This document shows positions 1 through 7,427 of a stretch of DNA of 26,048 nucleotides, piece by piece. A program made the translations under genes and the position numbers. A model generated the notes under the pieces. It searched no databases, was not told the DNA's origin, and saw only the letters and a program-made list of their open reading frames with translations. Origin of the DNA: JAWXBG01 sp044375415 (GTDB taxonomy: Bacteria > Bacteroidota > Bacteroidia > Flavobacteriales_D > Sanyastnellaceae); assembly GCA_044375415.1 (NCBI GenBank), contig JBILMS010000049.1, forward strand, positions 1 to 26,048, in the 5' to 3' direction. The number at the start of each line of letters is the position of its first letter. Positions within the stretch are counted from its first letter, which is position 1.

Positions 1-535
1 ATGAACCCAAAATCCTTCCACTGTGATTCAACATCCATGATCGAGGATCGAATAATTTTTCGATAGTATTCAAAACAACAAGCCTTCGAAAATCAACTAT
101 AACGGCCCAACCGAATATAATTGAAAACACACCTAAAATAATAGCAGGAGTGTACGCCTTTTGCAGCATACACCATATCCCAAGGCCCAACATAAAAAGC
201 CAAGATAATAAACCAAAAACAGAAATTACCTTATCTGTAAAAAGCGGTTTCGAAAGAACTTTAAGTTTTCCGAAACGCATTCCCATCAATGCAGAGTAAT
301 AACTAAAAAGTGCTACCACACCTAAAAATACTCTCCCGAAAAATTGCATATCATGATCGAACAAACACAAATAAACGGAGCTGATAAATACGATGGTCAT
401 GGCATAGAAATAACCTCTGCCCAATATTCTGTGCCGTTTTCCGTGTTTTGGTAAAACTATCTGCAAAAGTCCTAAGAACAAAACAATAGCTCCGGAAGCA
501 ATATGAATTCGTAGTATCAATTTGACTATATCCAT
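1..535 (-). CDS. DUF2306-like integral membrane protein (C-terminus beyond window)
   Basis: An open frame on the minus strand starts with ATG at 535 and stays open to the window edge, giving about 178 residues and no stop. The protein begins MDIVKLILRIHIASGAIVLF and has several hydrophobic segments (about residues 7-27, 42-60, 65-85, 103-123, 127-147). A basic stretch, KHGKRHRILGRGYFY, follows the first segment. The His-Arg-x-x-Gly-Arg motif after a first membrane helix resembles the predicted membrane protein family DUF2306, whose function is unknown. The ATG lies one base after the hutI stop codon, so the two are almost certainly co-transcribed and perhaps translationally coupled. There is no obvious link to histidine breakdown. 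The family call is from memory of the motif pattern. Confidence 0.7.
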   Translation of the reverse strand, partial: MDIVKLILRIHIASGAIVLFLGLLQIVLPKHGKRHRILGRGYFYAMTIVFISSVYLCLFDHDMQFFGRVFLGVVALFSYYSALMGMRFGKLKVLSKPLFTDKVISVFGLLSWLFMLGLGIWCMLQKAYTPAIILGVFSIIFGWAVIVDFRRLVVLNTIEKLFDPRSWMLNHSGRILGS

Positions 536-536
536 T

Positions 537-1793
537 TTAACTCGTTTTTGAAAAACGTTTTACACCATCAACCCAAACTTGATCTATAAGGGATCTACCA
601 AATGAGTATGGTATAGAAGCCGGTCCTGCGATTTTTTCTGTTATTAAAAAAGATGCTCGTTTACCGGGTGTTATACTTCCCAACTCTTTTTCCAATCCCA
701 TAGCATAAGCGCCATTCAATGTGGCCGCCTGTATTACCTCTGAAGGAGTCATCTTCATTTGAACGCTTGCCAAACTTACCACAAGATTCATATTTCCGGA
801 TGGAGATGAACCCGGATTAAAATCCGTAGCCAAAGCCAACGGAAGCCCTGCATCTATCATTTGGCGAGCCGGTGTGTATGGTATATTTATAAAAAAGGAA
901 CATCCGGGCAAGGCGACAGGCATGGTATTACTGCCTTTAAGTGCCAAAATATCTTCCTCTGAAACATATTCTAAATGATCGACACTCCTCGCGTTTTGTT
1001 TAACGGCTGCTTTTACTGCACCTAAGACATTAAACTGGTTTACGTGAACTTTTGCCGGCAATCCAACCTTGGAACCTGCTTCGATTATCCGTTCCATTTC
1101 TTCTACTGTGAAGTAGTTTTTCTCACAGAAGCAATCGATGTAATCCGCCAATTTTTGTGCAGCAACTTGTGGTAGAACAGTATCAATCAAGTAATCCACA
1201 TATCCGGAGCGATTATCCTTGAACTCGAGTGGAACTGCATGGGCACCCAAAAAAGTAGACTTAATTCGAATGGGATGTTCCTTTTGAAGCCTGCGAATCA
1301 CTCGAAGCATTTTTAATTCTGAATCGAGATCAAGTCCATATCCACTTTTTATTTCAGCGGCTACTGTACCCATCGACATCATATCATTTAACCTATGATA
1401 CGCTGAGGTAAATAGTTCTTCTTCACTTGTATTTCTTAGTAATGCAGCAGAATTCAATATACCTCCTCCTTTAGCGGCAATTTCCTCGTATGAAAAGCCT
1501 TTTATACGCATTTCGAACTCTCCTGCCCGATCGCCGGCGTACACCACGTGCGTATGACTATCTACCCAACCCGGTAGAACAGTCCTGCCCTCCAAATCAA
1601 CCTGATTATCACAAGTAGGAATGCTTAGTTCCATCTTTCCAAATGAATGAATCGTATCATCTTCTATCAATAACCACGCGTTCTCAGTGATAGGCATAAA
1701 ATCCATTTCAGCACCGGCAATCATCTCCGGGCTGTATTCCCTGGCATTTAGTAGGAAAGGTATATTTTTGAACAAAATCTTCATTGTCTTCAC
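537..1793 (-). CDS. hutI: Imidazolonepropionase (histidine degradation)
   Basis: HutI hydrolyses 4-imidazolone-5-propionate to N-formimino-L-glutamate, the third step of histidine catabolism, in the cytosol. The 418-residue length is normal for this amidohydrolase-superfamily enzyme. Visible motifs are the metal-binding DSHTH (His80, His82) followed by YAGDR, the KSGYGLD segment near 148-154, LGAHAVP with His184, a metal-ligand-type His249 in KVHVNQ, His272, and the conserved Asp323 in ATDFNPGSSPSG. The first ATG (1793) is used here; Met4 (1784) is an alternative. A perfect TAAATTTG box lies 14 nt upstream of 1793. No hutH, hutU or formiminoglutamate gene is in the window, so the rest of the pathway must be elsewhere. 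The downstream DUF2306-like gene follows after 1 nt. Confidence 0.95.
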   Translation of the reverse strand: MKTMKILFKNIPFLLNAREYSPEMIAGAEMDFMPITENAWLLIEDDTIHSFGKMELSIPTCDNQVDLEGRTVLPGWVDSHTHVVYAGDRAGEFEMRIKGFSYEEIAAKGGGILNSAALLRNTSEEELFTSAYHRLNDMMSMGTVAAEIKSGYGLDLDSELKMLRVIRRLQKEHPIRIKSTFLGAHAVPLEFKDNRSGYVDYLIDTVLPQVAAQKLADYIDCFCEKNYFTVEEMERIIEAGSKVGLPAKVHVNQFNVLGAVKAAVKQNARSVDHLEYVSEEDILALKGSNTMPVALPGCSFFINIPYTPARQMIDAGLPLALATDFNPGSSPSGNMNLVVSLASVQMKMTPSEVIQAATLNGAYAMGLEKELGSITPGKRASFLITEKIAGPASIPYSFGRSLIDQVWVDGVKRFSKTS

Positions 1794-1807
1794 AAAAGCG
1801 ATTGGGC

Positions 1808-1815
1808 CAAATTTA
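1808..1815 (-). promoter_or_regulatory. Bacteroidota -7 box for hutI
   Basis: Reading the minus strand, these bases are TAAATTTG, a full match to the Bacteroidota -7 consensus TAnnTTTG. The box sits 14 nt before the hutI ATG and inside the 29-bp gap to the divergent gene at 1823. I did not find a well-placed TTG (-33) element, so the call rests on the -7 box alone. Confidence 0.5.
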
Positions 1816-1822
1816 ACCTAAT

Positions 1823-2608
1823 ATGAAAGCATCCACAGGATTGAGCGGCAATCTATTCAGAATTATACTCATAGCACTCCTCATGTGGATGCAAGCAGAA
1901 TCTGTGCAAGCTCAATATGTAGATGAAGATGTACCTGAAAAAATTCCTGCCCGTTTCAAGAGTATTGGATTAAACGTATCTCCAGTTCTGCCACTCATCA
2001 TGGGAGCTATACCCATCAATCCACGAATTGGAATCGTGTATAAACATCAAACCAAAACCAGTCGAAAATATCGCGTCACAGCAAACGTTCAGTTTTACGA
2101 CCTTTTTCACATCGACCCGGAGACAGAAACCTATAATCTGTCGTACCAAAGCGATACGACAAGAAGCTATCAATTTATCGGTGATGAAAGAACTGATGTC
2201 GATCTACGTTTTGGAATGGAATGGATGAACCCCGACAAAAAAATAACTCCCTTTTACGGGTTTGATTTAATCCTTGGACACGCGTCGACTGAAGATTACT
2301 ACGGAACTCGATACGCCAAATTGGACACATCCTATTGTGAGACTTGTTTCACTTTGGATCCCCAAAATCCGGGTACCTTCAGCGAACAGAGAACATACTA
2401 TTTGTACACCGGTTTTGATTTTACTGTTGGCTGGAAAATCCTCATCAAAAATCACGTTGACCTGTACATTCAATTCGCTCCGGAATTTCGATATCAATCA
2501 TTATATCGTGAAGCACTATCGCTCGAAGAAACAAAAAGATTTAGTCCTGATGAAGGACTTGACATTCGAATAAGGGCTTTTGAAACGTGGATTAGTTATC
2601 GCTTCTAA
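1823..2608 (+). CDS. Secreted, probable outer-membrane beta-barrel protein of unknown function
   Basis: I do not recognise this 261-residue protein. It has a clear signal peptide: a short basic start, a hydrophobic core FRIILIALLMWMQ, and a likely cut near residue 30 (SVQAQ before YVDED). The rest is rich in alternating polar and hydrophobic strands with many Tyr and Phe. It ends in ETWISYRF, and a terminal Phe in an aromatic-rich last strand is typical of outer-membrane barrels inserted by the BAM machinery. A Cys pair (CETC, near residues 170-173) is present. The gene is divergent from hutI with only 29 bp between the starts, so its promoter probably lies inside hutI; a TATTTTTG box at 1763-1770 is a possible but unproven candidate. 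Function is unknown. Confidence 0.75.
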   Translation: MKASTGLSGNLFRIILIALLMWMQAESVQAQYVDEDVPEKIPARFKSIGLNVSPVLPLIMGAIPINPRIGIVYKHQTKTSRKYRVTANVQFYDLFHIDPETETYNLSYQSDTTRSYQFIGDERTDVDLRFGMEWMNPDKKITPFYGFDLILGHASTEDYYGTRYAKLDTSYCETCFTLDPQNPGTFSEQRTYYLYTGFDFTVGWKILIKNHVDLYIQFAPEFRYQSLYREALSLEETKRFSPDEGLDIRIRAFETWISYRF

Positions 2609-2618
2609 CCTTTACTCG

Positions 2619-2626
2619 TATTTTTG
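2619..2626 (+). promoter_or_regulatory. Bacteroidota -7 box for the MBL-fold hydrolase gene
   Basis: The bases read TATTTTTG, a full match to TAnnTTTG, ending 17 nt before the ATG at 2644. The box lies in the 35-bp gap after the barrel-protein gene, so the hydrolase gene may be transcribed on its own. No clear -33 TTG is visible. Confidence 0.4.
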
Positions 2627-2643
2627 TCTGAAATCTTTCTTCC

Positions 2644-3492
2644 ATGAAATTACACTCTCTCGATACCGGTCTTTTCAAACTAGATGGCGGTGCTATGTTT
2701 GGTGTGGTGCCGAAAACGATTTGGCAAAAAACAAATCCGGCGGATGCCAACAACATGTGTACCTGGGCTATGCGCTGTCTTCTAATTGAAGATGGCAAAC
2801 GGCTGACTTTGATAGACACCGGAATTGGAAACAAACAATCAGATAAATTTTTCAGTTTTTACTTCTTGCACGGAGATGGAAGTCTCGATAAAAGTCTGAA
2901 AAATCTTGGGTTTCACAGATCCGATATCACTGACGTTTTTCTCACTCATCTGCACTTCGATCATTGTGGTGGTGCTATCGAAAAAAATGCAGAAGGAGCC
3001 TTCAGACCGGCATTCGAAAATGCAGTTTATTGGAGTAATGAACGTCATTGGAAATGGGCGACAGAACCAAACGCCCGTGAAAAAGCCTCTTTCTTATCCG
3101 AAAATATTTTGCCTATACAAGAGAGTGGACAATTGAAATTTATCGAACGTGTGGCGGATTCGCAGGATTCCGGACTGGGATTCGATATCATTTTTGTTGA
3201 TGGTCATACCGATAGTATGATGCTTCCCAAAATCAAATACAACAATAAAACGATTGTATTTATGGCTGATCTTATGCCAAGCACCGGACATATTCCACTT
3301 CCTTATGTGATGGGTTACGATACTCGTCCGTTGATTACCATCGATGAAAAAAAGAAATTTCTTCATCAGGCCGTCGAAGAAAAATGGGTTCTCATGTTCG
3401 AACATGATGCGGTGAACGAATGCTGTACCCTGCAACAAACGGAGCGCGGACCGCGTGAGGATGCCGTTTTTGGGTTGGGGGAATTGTCGTAG
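2644..3492 (+). CDS. MBL-fold metallo-hydrolase, lactonase-like
   Basis: This 282-residue protein belongs to the metallo-beta-lactamase fold hydrolases. The dinuclear metal site is complete: HLHFDH (His102, His104, Asp106, His107), His188 in VDGHTD, Asp209 in FMADLMPSTGH and His254 in MFEHD. The overall pattern, including ADLMPSTGHIPLP and a long N-terminal stretch before the motif, resembles the N-acyl-homoserine-lactonase and organophosphate-hydrolase-like branch. The substrate cannot be read from sequence, so quorum quenching is only a possibility. There is no signal peptide, which suggests it is cytosolic. The last two codons and the TAG stop lie inside a GTAG-headed palindrome (3484-3520), so the repeat supplies the stop codon. 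Confidence 0.85.
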   Translation: MKLHSLDTGLFKLDGGAMFGVVPKTIWQKTNPADANNMCTWAMRCLLIEDGKRLTLIDTGIGNKQSDKFFSFYFLHGDGSLDKSLKNLGFHRSDITDVFLTHLHFDHCGGAIEKNAEGAFRPAFENAVYWSNERHWKWATEPNAREKASFLSENILPIQESGQLKFIERVADSQDSGLGFDIIFVDGHTDSMMLPKIKYNNKTIVFMADLMPSTGHIPLPYVMGYDTRPLITIDEKKKFLHQAVEEKWVLMFEHDAVNECCTLQQTERGPREDAVFGLGELS

Positions 3493-3520
3493 GAACGCAC
3501 GGCGTGCGTTCCTACGACAA
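3484..3520. repeat. REP-like palindrome, 17-bp arms, at the end of the MBL-fold gene
   Basis: Bases 3484-3500 and 3504-3520 are perfect inverted complements separated by GGC. The core runs from GTAG at 3489 to CTAC at 3515, with the arm GTAGGAACGCAC. The left arm contains the TAG stop (3490-3492) of the upstream gene. GTAG-headed palindromes in gene ends are typical of REP elements mobilised by RAYT (TnpA-REP) transposases. No such transposase is in the window, so the assignment is an inference. The hairpin could also help stop transcription or protect the 3' end. Confidence 0.8.
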
Positions 3521-3531
3521 CCGTGAACGCG

Positions 3532-3595
3532 CGATTGTAGGAACGCACGGCCGTGCGTTCCTACAATCGTGCGTTCCTACAATCGTGCAAACCTA
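3532..3595. repeat. REP-like palindrome (19-bp arms) plus 16-bp direct repeats
   Basis: Bases 3532-3550 and 3551-3569 form a perfect 19-bp inverted repeat with no spacer, with the same GTAGGAACGCACGG core as the palindrome at 3484. A 16-bp unit (cgtgcgttcctacaat) follows twice in tandem at 3552-3567 and 3568-3583, and a diverged third unit runs to 3596. On the minus strand the GTAG of that last unit supplies the TAG stop of the gene ending at 3593. The stretch is clearly more GC-rich than its surroundings. Confidence 0.8.
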
Positions 3596-5074
3596 CATGG
3601 GATTAACGCGGTGCACCGCACCTGTTACGGTTGGCGGAACATAATTCGCATCGGGTTTGGTATCGGGATCGTATCCGAAAAGTCGATTTTCTTTAATGAT
3701 GGTGTCCACATAGGCGGGTACCATATTTTCCCAACCGCTGTATCCGTGTTTAATCATGTCGAGTACATCTTTTGAATAGATGTTGAGTACCTCGGGATCA
3801 AAATCAATTATGTCGATGAGACGTTTGTTGTATACCAAATAATCGTATAGCGGGCGCAAACGTGGATGAATCGGACAATTATTTACGGTGATCAATTCCC
3901 CTGTTTCAGAATCTTGCCATGGATAAAGATAAATCTTCATATCTCGGCTGAATAAAATTCCGAATGCTTCTAGAATACCTCCGTTCAGGTCACGGTAATA
4001 CTTGTCGTTAAACAACTCGAGGAGCATATTAGCTCCCATGATAATACCGGTACGTTTGTTTGTGTACTTCGAAAAGAACTCAACCAACTTGTAGTATTTG
4101 GTATAGTTCGATATCAAAACCGTCTGTCCAAGTGAGCACAAAATATCTGCACGATCTAAAAAGTCTTGCTCATTGATATCTCCTTCTGCACGCAAGTTGT
4201 TCAATGTGATCTCGAACAAGACTTGAATATTTTCTCCATCTACTCGATATTCCTTTTCGAAGAGTTTAAAACCCTTCATGATCATATCGATATTCACTTT
4301 TGTAACAGGTCTGAAACTTCCTCTCAGTGCGAGAATGTTCTTTTTGTATAAAATATCTGCAGCCTGTAAATTCCTTCCGTCGGGTGAGAAAATTACAGCA
4401 TCGGTCATTCCATTTTTTACCAACTGAAGTGAAAGTAAACGATTGTCTACGTTCACGAAATCGGGACCACTCACTTGAATGGTATCTATTTCAATTTGAT
4501 CGCGCTGCAGGTTATCGTACAACGAAAGCAAAAGCTCTTTTGGATTCTCGTGGAAGTAAAAACATGCATACAGAAGATTAACTCCTAAAACCCCCACAGA
4601 GGCCTGCTGAAGGAGTACCTCCGACTCATGCAAACGTGCATGTATGATTACTACGTTCGGTTCTTTTCCGGGCTCTGTTTGAAACTTCACCCCCATCCAA
4701 CCGTGACCTTGAATAGTCTTTTGATAATTAATAGAGGCAACGGTATCTGCGAACGAGAAAAATTTCTTGGTAGGATGTTGTTTACGCGTAAGACGTTCCT
4801 CGATCAATTTGAACTCATGGTTCAGCATGTTTACCAATCGAGGTTTACATACATAACGGCCCTTAGTCTCCTTGCCGTAAATAGCGTCGCTAAAATCTTT
4901 GTCGTATGCCGACATCGCTTTTGCAATTGTACCGGATGCACCTCCCGCTCTGAAGAAATGACGCACGACTTCCTGTCCAGCACCGATTTCGGCGAAGGTT
5001 CCATAGATGTCCGGATTTAAATTGATGCGTAAAGCTTTTTGGCTAGCCGACAACACAACCCTATCAAATTCCAC
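3593..5074 (-). CDS. Conserved Bacteroidota protein of unknown function, 493 residues
   Basis: This is a full-length soluble protein with no signal peptide or membrane segment. I recognise its start (RVVLSASQKALRINLNP, then YGTFAEIGAGQEVVRHFFRA) as a family found widely in Bacteroidota. I recall homologues carrying labels such as TonB-dependent receptor or nicotinate-nucleotide adenylyltransferase. Neither fits: there is no plug or barrel, no signal peptide and no HxGH nucleotidyltransferase motif. Notable features are an early Gly-rich segment (RAGGASGTIAKAMSAYDKDF), a basic KLIEERLTRKQHPTKKFF stretch, and YLYPW plus CPIHPRLRPLYDYLV late in the chain. Translation starts at GTG 5074, because an in-frame stop lies two codons upstream. 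A TAATTTTG box (5094-5101) gives a 19-nt leader. The stop codon lies in a repeat unit. Confidence 0.85.
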   Translation of the reverse strand: MEFDRVVLSASQKALRINLNPDIYGTFAEIGAGQEVVRHFFRAGGASGTIAKAMSAYDKDFSDAIYGKETKGRYVCKPRLVNMLNHEFKLIEERLTRKQHPTKKFFSFADTVASINYQKTIQGHGWMGVKFQTEPGKEPNVVIIHARLHESEVLLQQASVGVLGVNLLYACFYFHENPKELLLSLYDNLQRDQIEIDTIQVSGPDFVNVDNRLLSLQLVKNGMTDAVIFSPDGRNLQAADILYKKNILALRGSFRPVTKVNIDMIMKGFKLFEKEYRVDGENIQVLFEITLNNLRAEGDINEQDFLDRADILCSLGQTVLISNYTKYYKLVEFFSKYTNKRTGIIMGANMLLELFNDKYYRDLNGGILEAFGILFSRDMKIYLYPWQDSETGELITVNNCPIHPRLRPLYDYLVYNKRLIDIIDFDPEVLNIYSKDVLDMIKHGYSGWENMVPAYVDTIIKENRLFGYDPDTKPDANYVPPTVTGAVHRVNPM

Positions 5075-5093
5075 AGGTTATAAATTTAAGTGA

Positions 5094-5101
5094 CAAAATT
5101 A
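5094..5101 (-). promoter_or_regulatory. Bacteroidota -7 box for the 493-residue protein gene
   Basis: Read on the minus strand this is TAATTTTG, a full match to TAnnTTTG, ending 19 nt before the GTG start. A second, weaker candidate (TAAATTTA, 5081-5088) lies 6 nt before the start. The divergent spacer 5075-5230 must also hold the promoter of the gene at 5231. Confidence 0.45.
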
Positions 5102-5216
5102 GACGTTTCTGCACATACAAGAACCATGCACGAATACCTAATTTCAACAGTTTAAACATGATAAACAAGCAAAACGTTTCCTTTGGGTATAAATTTTATG
5201 CCTGCTTAATAATGAG

Positions 5217-5224
5217 TAACATTG
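5217..5224 (+). promoter_or_regulatory. -7-like box 6 nt before the PhnP-like gene
   Basis: TAACATTG matches TAnnTTTG at five of the six fixed positions and ends 6 nt before ATG 5231. The same ATTG variant (TAATATTG) occurs before rplS and before the gene at 19813. Its placement argues for ATG 5231 as the real start, with an almost leaderless transcript. Confidence 0.35.
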
Positions 5225-5230
5225 CACTCG

Positions 5231-5992
5231 ATGATTGTTACCTTTTTAGGAACCGGAACTTCGCAGGGTGTACCTGTGATCGCTTGTGGCTGTGAAGTCT
5301 GTCAGTCGCAGGATTCAATGGACAACCGTCTTCGTAGTTCAGTGATGATTTCGGATGGCAGATACAATGTAGTAATAGATACCGGTCCGGATTTTCGTCA
5401 GCAAATGCTTAGACTAAATGTGAAAAATCTGGATGCTGTTGTTTTTACGCACGAACACAAAGATCATATCGCGGGATTGGACGACGTAAGGGCTTTCAAT
5501 TATTTTAGCGGTAAAGCCATGACGGTTTATTGCAACGACAACGTCGAAGTAGCCTTAAGACGGGAGTTTTATTACGCTTTTACAACAGAAAAATATCCGG
5601 GTGTGCCCGAAATTCAATTTTCTGCTATCGATTCTAGACCCTTCACCATTGGAAACATACCCTTTATCCCGATTCAGGTTAAACACTTAAATATGGATGT
5701 CCTCGGATTTCGAATAAATGACTTCAGCTACATTACAGATGCAAACTTCATTTCACCGCAAGAAATGGAGAAGTTGAAAGGATCTAAAGTGTTAATATTA
5801 AACGCCTTAAGAAAAGAGAAACATCCTTCTCATTACACACTAGCTGAAGCATTGGAAATCATCGAAGTGCTACAACCGGAAGTCGCTTACCTCACGCATA
5901 TTAGCCATCAGCTAGGCACACATCAGAAGGTTTCTGCAGAATTACCCAAAAACGTACATTTGGCCTACGATGGCCTTCAATTGGAAATCTAA
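5231..5992 (+). CDS. PhnP-like MBL-fold phosphodiesterase
   Basis: This 253-residue protein is a metallo-beta-lactamase-fold hydrolase of the PhnP/RNase Z-like branch. It shows the N-terminal FLGTGTSQGVP motif, HEHKDH (His74, His76, Asp78, His79), ITDANF with the bridging-type Asp, and THISHQ near the C-terminus. It also has the Cys triplet CGCEVC (Cys19, Cys21, Cys24), which in PhnP builds a second structural zinc site. PhnP cleaves phosphoribosyl cyclic phosphate in phosphonate breakdown, but no phn genes are near, so the substrate here is open. I chose ATG 5231 rather than the TTG at 5222, because FLGTG normally starts within a few residues. The stop codon overlaps the next ATG by one base, so the two genes form an operon. 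Confidence 0.88.
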   Translation: MIVTFLGTGTSQGVPVIACGCEVCQSQDSMDNRLRSSVMISDGRYNVVIDTGPDFRQQMLRLNVKNLDAVVFTHEHKDHIAGLDDVRAFNYFSGKAMTVYCNDNVEVALRREFYYAFTTEKYPGVPEIQFSAIDSRPFTIGNIPFIPIQVKHLNMDVLGFRINDFSYITDANFISPQEMEKLKGSKVLILNALRKEKHPSHYTLAEALEIIEVLQPEVAYLTHISHQLGTHQKVSAELPKNVHLAYDGLQLEI

Positions 5993-6861
5993 TGGGAAGT
6001 AAATTATTATATTATCTTGTAATTAAACCTATAAGCCTTTGTCCTTATTGGATTCTCTATGGGATATCTGACTTTTTCTTTTTGGTACTTTATTACTTGG
6101 TTGGATACAGAAAAAAAGTGGTTACCGACAACATTAGCAAATGTTTTCCGGAAAAGTCTTACCAAGAGGTCTTATCCATTCGACGTAAATTTTACCGTCA
6201 TTTTTGCGATCTGGTGATTGAAAGTTTGAAGAATTTCTCAATTAACCGCAAACAAGCCATGGACCGCATGAATATTGTAAATCCCGAACTCGTGGATAAG
6301 TGGGTTAAGGAACGCGGCGGCGTGATCCTTTGTACAGGACATTATGGCAACTGGGAACTTTGGGCTACAGCAGCGATGTATTTTCATCGATTGCCTGTTT
6401 TGGGTATTTATAAACGCCTAAGCAATCCATTTTTTGATGCCAAAATGAGGGAAACTAGGAGTAAAAATGGTCTTCTATTGGTTAGTACACGCGAAACAGG
6501 AACCTATCTGCGCACTCATATAAACAACCCGAAATCGATTGCTTTTGCTTTTGATCAATCACCTGCTAATCCGGAGAAATGCGTTTGGATTGAATTTATG
6601 AAGCGCGAAACCGCTGCATACTTTGGAGCAGAGAAATACGCTAAAGAGTTTAATTATCCCCTGATTTATGGCTCCATCGACAAAACTTCACGCGGTCACT
6701 ATAAGGGCACTTATTCTATGATTTGTGAAAATCCACAAGACCAAGAACACGGAAAAATCACCAAAATGCTTCACGATGAACTCGAAAAACACATTCGTCT
6801 GAATCCAGAATATTATCTTTGGTCGCATCGCAGGTGGAAACACAAACCTCCAAGGGCTTAA
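5992..6861 (+). CDS. Lysophospholipid/lipid A acyltransferase (LpxL/HtrB family)
   Basis: These enzymes add secondary fatty acyl chains to lipid A, or a related lipid, at the inner face of the cytoplasmic membrane. The 289-residue length and layout fit the family: an N-terminal membrane segment (about residues 8-38), the catalytic HYGNWE motif (His117 and Glu122, the H-x4-E pair), a following GIYKRLSNP substrate segment, FAFDQSP near 183-189, and a C-terminal YLWSHRRWKHKPP tail that is a family hallmark. It starts inside the stop codon of the PhnP-like gene (TAATG), indicating translational coupling. Which lipid and which acyl chain are used cannot be told from the sequence. Other lpx genes are not in the window. 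Confidence 0.9.
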   Translation: MGSKLLYYLVIKPISLCPYWILYGISDFFFLVLYYLVGYRKKVVTDNISKCFPEKSYQEVLSIRRKFYRHFCDLVIESLKNFSINRKQAMDRMNIVNPELVDKWVKERGGVILCTGHYGNWELWATAAMYFHRLPVLGIYKRLSNPFFDAKMRETRSKNGLLLVSTRETGTYLRTHINNPKSIAFAFDQSPANPEKCVWIEFMKRETAAYFGAEKYAKEFNYPLIYGSIDKTSRGHYKGTYSMICENPQDQEHGKITKMLHDELEKHIRLNPEYYLWSHRRWKHKPPRA

Positions 6862-6938
6862 TATCATAGCTTTTAGGCCTTTCGGTGAATTTCATAAAAT
6901 AATTGTATCCGCTTTGCTTTTTGATTCAATTAAGTTCG

Positions 6939-6946
6939 TAATATTG
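6939..6946 (+). promoter_or_regulatory. Possible promoter of rplS
   Basis: TAATATTG resembles TAnnTTTG with one mismatch and lies 34 nt before the rplS ATG. A TTTG at 6913-6916 is 22 nt upstream, within the usual -33 to -7 spacing range. The 119-bp gap after the acyltransferase gene suggests separate transcription of rplS. I saw no clear autoregulatory leader fold. Confidence 0.4.
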
Positions 6947-6980
6947 CGCCCCCAAATGGGTAAATGTAATATATAGCGCC

Positions 6981-7367
6981 ATGAACCGCATTAAAGACCT
7001 CGAAGCCAGATTAGTACCAGTAACTATGTGGCCTGTTTTTCAGGCTGGAGATACTGTAAACGTTAAATACAAGATCAAAGAAGGAAACAAAGAGCGTATC
7101 CAGCAGTTCGCCGGTGTGGTGATTCAGCGCAAAGGAAACGGCTCTACTGCCACCTTTACCGTTCGTAAAATGTCCGGCACTATAGGTGTTGAAAGAATAT
7201 TCCCGGTAGCCTCACCATTCATCGATTCTATCGATGTGACTAAAAAAGGTAGAGTGCGTCGCGCACGTATTTATTACTTGCGCAGCTTGACAGGTAAAGC
7301 TAGCCGTATTCAGGAGAAAAGGCACTTTGCTGCTGCCCCTGCTGAAGAAGTGGCAACAGGTAACTAA
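6981..7367 (+). CDS. rplS: 50S ribosomal protein L19
   Basis: L19 sits at the interface of the large and small ribosomal subunits. The 128-residue protein shows the family core: FQAGDTVNVKYKI, an EGNKERIQQFAGVVI segment, the TFTVRKMS and GIGVERIFP-type motifs (here GTIGVERIFP), and KKGRVRRARIYYLR. Beyond the usual C-terminus there is a short Ala/Glu-rich extension (AAAPAEEVATGN), which is common in this phylum. In many bacteria rplS follows trmD; here trmD is about 7 kb away on the other strand, so that operon is broken up. A strong intrinsic terminator follows. Confidence 0.97.
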   Translation: MNRIKDLEARLVPVTMWPVFQAGDTVNVKYKIKEGNKERIQQFAGVVIQRKGNGSTATFTVRKMSGTIGVERIFPVASPFIDSIDVTKKGRVRRARIYYLRSLTGKASRIQEKRHFAAAPAEEVATGN

Positions 7368-7389
7368 CCAACCAAAACCAGTTTTATAT

Positions 7390-7414
7390 AGCGGCCCAAG
7401 GCCGCTTTTTTTTT
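7390..7414 (+). terminator. Intrinsic terminator of rplS
   Basis: A 7-bp GC-rich stem (AGCGGCC at 7390-7396 with GGCCGCT at 7400-7406) and a CAA loop are followed by a run of nine Ts. This is a textbook Rho-independent terminator, 22 nt after the rplS stop. cutC begins only 14 nt after the T-run. Confidence 0.9.
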
Positions 7415-7427
7415 GCCCCATCTCTTT

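Noticed and set aside
3366..3775. Short open frames crossing the GTAG palindromes on both strands
   Set aside because: They are made of repeat sequence and overlap confident genes in other frames.
6947..6980. Ribosomal-protein leader (L19 autoregulation) before rplS
   Set aside because: The leader is about 30 nt with no stable stem I could draw. A covariation search would be needed to support it.
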